From contig JAQFVV010000183.1 in NCBI GenBank assembly GCA_028023455.1, positions 1,426,001 to 1,490,000 of the forward strand: a stretch of DNA of 64,000 nt. Direction: 5' to 3'. Below the pieces are notes generated by a model that was not told the origin of the DNA, ran no database searches, and was given only the letters and a program-made list of their open reading frames with translations. This DNA is from Epiperipatus broadwayi (taxonomy: Eukaryota > Onychophora > Udeonychophora > Euonychophora > Peripatidae). Positions 58,868-64,000 of this stretch are shown in pieces. Each line of letters opens with the position of its first letter. The stretch's first letter is position 1. The position numbers and the translations under genes are program-made.

Positions 58868-59246
58868 CAGCAGTGTGTAATGTTTTTTTTACACTTGTGA
58901 CCCTTTAATTAGATAAAATTTGATCTGACCCATTTTTTGTTTTTATCATGCCTAAATTATAAGTAGGAGTATGTAAAGATATTTCTAAAAAAAACGGCAA
59001 TAGTAATTAATATACAAATTTATATTTTCTAAAATTTTAGTATTAAGCACATACTATTTGAAATAGAATTTCTGGGAAAAAATCGTATACTTATTTAAAA
59101 AAATGATATATGCAAAAAATAATTTATTTTCATGTGATTTTTATCTAGTTAAAAAAATTAAATTACTTCCAAAAAAAAATAAACTTATCATTATCCAAAA
59201 CTTGAGAAAGCTTCTTAAAATTTTTTCCTAGGTTTGTGCATCTTTG
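58868..59246. mobile_element. Non-autonomous hAT element with perfect 8-bp target duplication
   Basis: Begins CAGCAGTGTGTAATGTTTTT and ends GTTTGTGCATCTTTG (inverted CAAAGATGCACAAAC). It is flanked by ATCTAGAT at 58860-58867 and 59247-59254. Removing the insert and one copy of the duplication restores a continuous LINE frame, an independent confirmation of the boundaries. Confidence 0.85.
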
Positions 59247-59328
59247 ATCTAGATGACTTAAATAATCACCATGCAGTTTTATTCTCTTCAAGAAGAATAA
59301 TAACTAATCTTTCTTATTGCTGGCCAAA

Positions 59329-59658
59329 TGTATATCATATAATACTAAATCATTCATACATACACAATGCTTTATTTACCACCCTCTTTTGCAGTTTACA
59401 GTTTCGATTGCCTCAGCAATCTTTTTCAGAACTTTTATATCTCCTAACTGCAACTTCCAAATTCAAATTTTAAAAATTTACCACTTACCATTATGCTAAA
59501 TTTTTAAAATTTGAATTTAGCAGTTGATGTTAGGAGATATAAAAGTTCTGAAGAAGATTGCTGGGACAATCGAAACTGTAAAATATAAAAGAGGATGGTA
59601 AATAAAGCATTGTGTATTAGTAATAAAGTATATGGATGATTCAGTATTATGTGATACA
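59329..59658. mobile_element. Palindromic element with hammerhead-like arms
   Basis: Arms of about 155 bp mirror around 59494 (AATTTTTAAAATTTGAA). Each contains TTCTGAA(G/A)AAGATTGCTG, then CAATC-GAAACTGTAAA. CTGAAGA, a GATTG/CAATC stem and GAAA resemble a hammerhead, and AGTT/AACT could start stem I, but an extra A sits at the base of stem II. Confidence 0.7.
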
Positions 59659-59659
59659 C

Positions 59660-60925
59660 TTTTATTTTCATAACTTTCTATTTTAATGGATAAATTATTT
59701 CTTGTAAATCTGCTGTAAAAAGTTTTGCAGATAAGGAATCACTCTCTTTGTTGTTGTTAAAAAGCTTTATTAATAAAAAAACTATGCACAAATATTAACA
59801 TATTTACAATAAAATAAGTGTGTGATACTTAGGTTAAGCATGACAAAAAAGCAACTATAATAGCATGGGTTTCACAATAGACTATTAATCTCTAATTAAG
59901 TGTCCTTCAAATTTAAAGAATGACATGTTCTTGAATTACACAATTATGATAACTAAATTGAAAGAGAGTTTAGAAATTTATTTTCAAGAGTTAAATCTAA
60001 TGAGGAATGTTAATTGAAATAAAGGCTTAAGCTATGAGAGAGCACAACTGAGATAGATTGTTGATTGCCAAGTTTTGATGTTTCTGGGTAAAAGTTTGAG
60101 TGAGTAAAGTATAAATTAAACCATTCTTTGTTATTTATTTTAATACATTATATTTTTTATGATCAAATATTATGGAGTTGGTACGAGCCAAATAGTTCTT
60201 AGTATACAAATTATTACAGATGCATTAAAAGGCTGCAAGTATTTTATATATTTTTTTTTAAGTAAATGCTTGAGATTGTTTGCTTATGAATATGAATAGG
60301 CATAGAGATGAGAAGTATCGGTAGGTTTGAAGAAGGTGTAGCATTTTTTCGGGATATGTATTGCACAAAACACATATAAGTTCAAGATTTAGCTTAAATC
60401 TGTCATTAAGAAATATTTTGTTGGAATTGTACCTGTAGTAAATTAAAAAGAAACTTCAACCATTCTTATTGCTTTTTGATAAATATTCTGCAGAATAAGA
60501 CAATATCCTTGACCTATATATTGATGATCTGACACTTTGATCACTGTGGAAGTGCATAAGATTCAAACAACTTTTTATAATTTTTATATCTAAAGAGATC
60601 CTTTTTATAACTTTTCTCAATACTTGTTTGTGACCATTGTGCTAAAGCCACTTTTAGATTCAACTTGTTTTTGTTTTGTTTTTTGGTTGGTTTATGTTCA
60701 AATTTCTGTTGTAGATACATTTTCATTTACTTGTTAAAACCTTTTCCTCATCAAAAATTCTGCTTGGTCAAGTGAGATAAAACTCTAAATGTTTGATTGG
60801 TCAATTACAGAATCAGTCATAAAAATATATTTATCTTTTGTTGTTACGAGATGACTCAAAGCCGCTTCAAGTCACTCGAATTTCCATCATTTTTAATGCT
60901 ATTGTTGACATTTTGCACTCTTTTT
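59660..60925. other. No gene recognised
   Basis: AT-rich; a 61-codon minus frame at 60541-60726 has no domain. GGTCAAGTGAGATAAAACTC at about 60768 recurs inverted at about 61500 inside the neighbouring palindrome. Confidence 0.45.
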
Positions 60926-62074
60926 AAAGGTTAAAAAAAGTTCTGTAAGATGCTGCCCTCTCTTGAATTATTTTACAAGTTAAAAAGCAATAAAACTGTC
61001 ATTATAGGTCTAACAAAAGAAAAAGGCGGCCCTTTCTTCAATCTGATTGGCTGCTAAATTTTGACAACAAAGAAAATGGCTGTCAAAAATGAAAGAGTTA
61101 CAGTTTCTTTTCTTTCATTGCAAAAATGATAAACGAATGTTTTAGACCATTTTAAAAGCATTTTTTGACAAATTATAAATTATTTTGATAAAATATGCTA
61201 AAAATAAAATTATTTTAAAAAAATAGTTCTTTATCAAAATTATTTTCTTTTCCGCAATGTAAAATTGGAAAAAAATTACTGAGTAATTTTCTTTTTATGT
61301 TTTCCGCTATCGAATATTTTTCAAATATTTTTATAATTATAAATAGAAATTTATTTTTGAAAAAACTTTCATTCACTTTCATAAGCTGACAAATTATTAA
61401 TATACTTTTTACAAATGAAACTAAAGTGAATATAATATTAAAAGATGAATATATTTTGATGCTTGAGTTTGTGAATTGACCAATTAAAAGTTTAAACTTT
61501 TACCTCACTTGGCCAATAAAATAATTAGTGGTTGAAGAGTAAACATTATATTCATTTTAATTTCATTTGTAAAAAGCAAATTAATAATTTGTCAGAATAT
61601 GAAAGTGAACAAAAGCTTTTCAAAAACAAATTTCTATTTATAATTATAAAAATATTTTATAGCAGAAAACTTAAAAAGAACATTCATAACCTATTAATAA
61701 TTGTTGCATACATCATTGATCTTATTTCTCAATTTATGTTCATGTAAAAGTAAATAATTTTTACTAAAAGCTTAACTGTTTTTTAAAATAATTTTATTTT
61801 CAGCGTATTTTATCAAAATAATTTATAATATGTAAAAAAAAATACTAAGAAAATACTCTAAAATATTCATTTTCATTTTCAAAATCGAAGCAAAGAAGTT
61901 GGAGTGGTGAAAATTTTTGACAAGCACTCTCTTTTGTTCAATATGAGCAACAACTAATCAGCACCTAGGAAAGACCACCTCCTATTATTAAGCCTTTAAA
62001 TTCAAATATTATTGATTTTTTTACTTGTAAAATAATTCTACAGAGGGCAGCATCATATGGTACTTTTTAAGGTT
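60926..62074. mobile_element. Long palindromic (foldback) DNA element, ~1.15 kb
   Basis: Arms of about 550 bp around a centre near 61490. Matching landmarks: GATGCTGCCCTCTC at 60951 with GAGGGCAGCATCAT at 62043; TAGCAGCCAATCAGA-like sequence at 61038 with CTAATCAGCACC at 61955; GACAAATTATTAATATAC at 61388 with ATTAATAATTTGTCAG at 61578. No coding capacity beyond AT-driven frames. Confidence 0.75.
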
Positions 62075-62089
62075 TAAAATGAGCATAAA

Positions 62090-62412
62090 TTCACCATAAT
62101 AATGTAAAAATTGCCAGTGTTTGAGCTTCTTGAATCCATGACCAGTAATAGCCAGTGAACTCCATTAAAAGGTTAATTAAATGTCTTTTAAAGAATTGAT
62201 GGAAGAGTGATAAATCTGTAATTTCTATTATCTTCTGCAGCCCACAGTCTAACTTAGATTGATAAGTATTAATTAATTTAAACAAATCCTGGGCCTACAT
62301 TATGATGTTTCAAAGCATTAAATATAGCATAAAGATCTATGGAGTCAAATGCATTTACATTATTTTTAAATACAAACAGTAATTTTTTCTCAGCATTCCC
62401 TTTTCTAATAAA
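62090..62412 (-). pseudogene. RTE/BovB-like LINE, RT domain fragment
   Basis: Minus strand encodes NAEKKLLFVFKNNVNAFDSI, DLYAIFNALKHHNVGPGFV, a stop, then INTYQSKLDCGLQ. The AFDSI...L..L...G pattern is the RT block that holds the first catalytic aspartate. Downstream frames are shifted. Confidence 0.68.
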
Positions 62413-62851
62413 TTATAACAAATAATATATAAAAAGCCCTTTTGGTACATGATTTAATGTGCTTTAAAATGTTAATAATCTTTTTTAATGTTTACCAGTT
62501 ATTACATACTGCCAAGTGTTCCATAGTGGAAATAAATTAATAACAAATAAAACCTTAGTAAAATAAAATAAAGCCTTCATATAGACATCCAATATAATTT
62601 CAAAAAAATGATTATATAACATAATATATAAAACAAATAATACATATAATATACAACCTTATATATATATATTTTGAACCGTATTCGAATATGTGGATTC
62701 GAAACACCAGTCTCTTAGGCAGAGAAGAACATACTCGGAGAGTATGTATGCCCAAACGATAGCTATAAAGTATATAACTAATGTTACATTTCCAGGACAT
62801 AACTTCTTCTAGACTGTTGAGTTCAACACCAAGTTCAAAGCACTTTTTTTG

Positions 62852-62875
62852 TTTGTGTATAAACACGGGCGCCAG
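62852..62875 (-). promoter_or_regulatory. Primer-binding-site-like sequence
   Basis: Minus strand TGGCGCCCGTGTTTATACAC lies two bases after a CA that could end an LTR (62877-62878). TGGCGCCCG is the familiar complement of a tRNA-Lys 3' end used as reverse transcription primer. Confidence 0.5.
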
Positions 62876-62876
62876 C

Positions 62877-63900
62877 TGCTTATTCTAAAAGAATAAAAAG
62901 AATAGACAACGCACTTTGAATAGTGGCAACTAACCCAACGCCTAAATCCATGACTAGCTCAGTTGTTTGTAATCACTAATATATTATACTTAATTAGTGG
63001 TTAAAAGACTTGATAAAGAATTTGTTAAAAAGAATTTATAAAAAGAATTGTAAAAGAATTGATAAAAAGGAATTGATAAAAAGAATTGACCGACAAATAA
63101 AGTTTAATTTTAAAGATAATTTATTAACTAACATTTATTTACTAAATTTAAACATTTTATAATTCTAATAAAACACACGCATATTTTAAATTAACATTTC
63201 TAAATAGTCTAAATATTCCTATAGATTCAATAACAGAACACTAATTTCATTAATAAATATTGGTAGAATGATCATGCACATATTAACTAATGCACACACA
63301 TAATAATGATAATAAAGGACTACATAGCATTTGAAATTTAATCACACACATATCAATAGTTCATTTATGTATGATATCAAGTTCATATAATTAGACTCTT
63401 GGAGGATTCGCATGAATTAATGAAATGCAATGGCTATTACAGTATAAACGAAAATAAGCAAATGTTTTACCTAGGATTTTGAACGTAGATTTAACACTTG
63501 GTTTTCTTCCAGTATGAATGCTTCCAGCCGGCTGGGATGTTTCCTTGCTGAGTTTCCTGATTTTCACGATTATTACTATCGGAGACAATTAGATACTGGC
63601 GGAGATTTTCTAAGATGTTAAGCTGACATTATTTCACGGGAAGATCTGCTGTTTTCTCGGACATCTGGGCTGGAGACAAACGTGCGTTCCAAAATATTCT
63701 CAGCACCGCATTTTGGTTCTTAACTGACTCAATCAATTTCCAAACTGCACTCTCTCAATAACTTTGTGAACTGATTCACTGTCCGATAAAAAAGTCTATT
63801 TATACCTGTGCCTTGTTGTCTTTCTAATATCTCCGGCAAAGATCTGTTCTCAAATTCCAATGATAATCATTTGATAAATGTGTTTTGGAAGATTGCTTAA
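62877..63900 (-). mobile_element. LTR candidate with TATA box and splice donor (upstream end uncertain)
   Basis: Minus strand, in order: TATAAATAGAC (about 63796-63806), TATCGGACAGTG ~22 bp on as initiator, a less AT-rich leader, a splice-donor-like CCTAG|GTAAAAC near 63470, an AAAGAATTGATAAAAAG minisatellite (63003-63093), and CA just before the primer-binding-like site. The upstream LTR end was not located and may lie past base 64000. No gag or pol was found. Confidence 0.5.
63003..63093. repeat. AAAGAATTGATAA minisatellite
   Basis: About five imperfect 13-17-bp units of the form AAAAGAATTGATAAA. Confidence 0.75.
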
Positions 63901-64000
63901 TTAGTAATAGCCATGCAGAGATGTTGTTTTATATTTTAATTAATAACCATTGCCGTGTTTTTTAATAATAATCTTCTTTAACTTTATAATAACATTTATT

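Overview
The window looks like an AT-rich invertebrate animal genome and is almost entirely transposon-derived; no recognisable host gene was found. The evidence is Penelope-like elements (PLEs) with GIY-YIG endonucleases, tRNA-derived SINEs, RTE/BovB-like LINE remnants, hAT elements with 8-bp target duplications, LTR elements and long TA, TG and CT microsatellites. The species cannot be determined from sequence alone. A SPIN-like hAT copy (57889-58053) and the abundance of PLEs and hammerhead-bearing repeats would suit a planarian, mollusc or cnidarian, but that is inference.

Layout. At 1-2520 (minus) a PLE with an intact reverse transcriptase (RT) plus GIY-YIG frame is nested inside a decayed copy of a second PLE family. 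At 3.6-10.3 kb there are hairpin and foldback elements and a LINE 3' end. At 10848-18887 there is an unusual LTR element: two 2.7-kb LTRs flank only 2.63 kb of interior, which encodes a degenerate repeat protein. At 19.9-23.8 kb a 399-bp satellite array, partly direct and partly inverted, sits inside a palindromic element. At 24.7-32.9 kb there are more foldback elements, PLE fragments, a pair of PLE 3' ends in head-to-head inversion and one candidate coding exon. From 33-46 kb the sequence is mostly AT-rich and featureless, with scattered hairpins and promoter-like sites. At 46-64 kb there are SINEs, hAT elements, LINE fragments, a solo LTR, a 1.1-kb palindrome and an LTR/primer-binding-site region.

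The main discovery is that several unrelated repeat families carry hammerhead ribozyme (HHR) motifs, recognised by the CUGANGA core, a stem II hairpin, GAAA, a very short stem III (often a loopless palindrome), a NUH cleavage site and a stem I interrupted by an internal loop. The 399-bp satellite has eight HHR copies with intact core residues. A second family (HH-B) flanks it in inverted orientation and recurs through the window. A third (HH-C) forms large foldbacks, and two more (HH-D, HH-E) are single copies. This architecture resembles metazoan retrozymes and PLE-associated HHRs: a PLE or LINE enzyme could copy self-cleaved, circularised RNA of the small non-coding families. That functional link is inference; the motifs and pairings are visible in the sequence.
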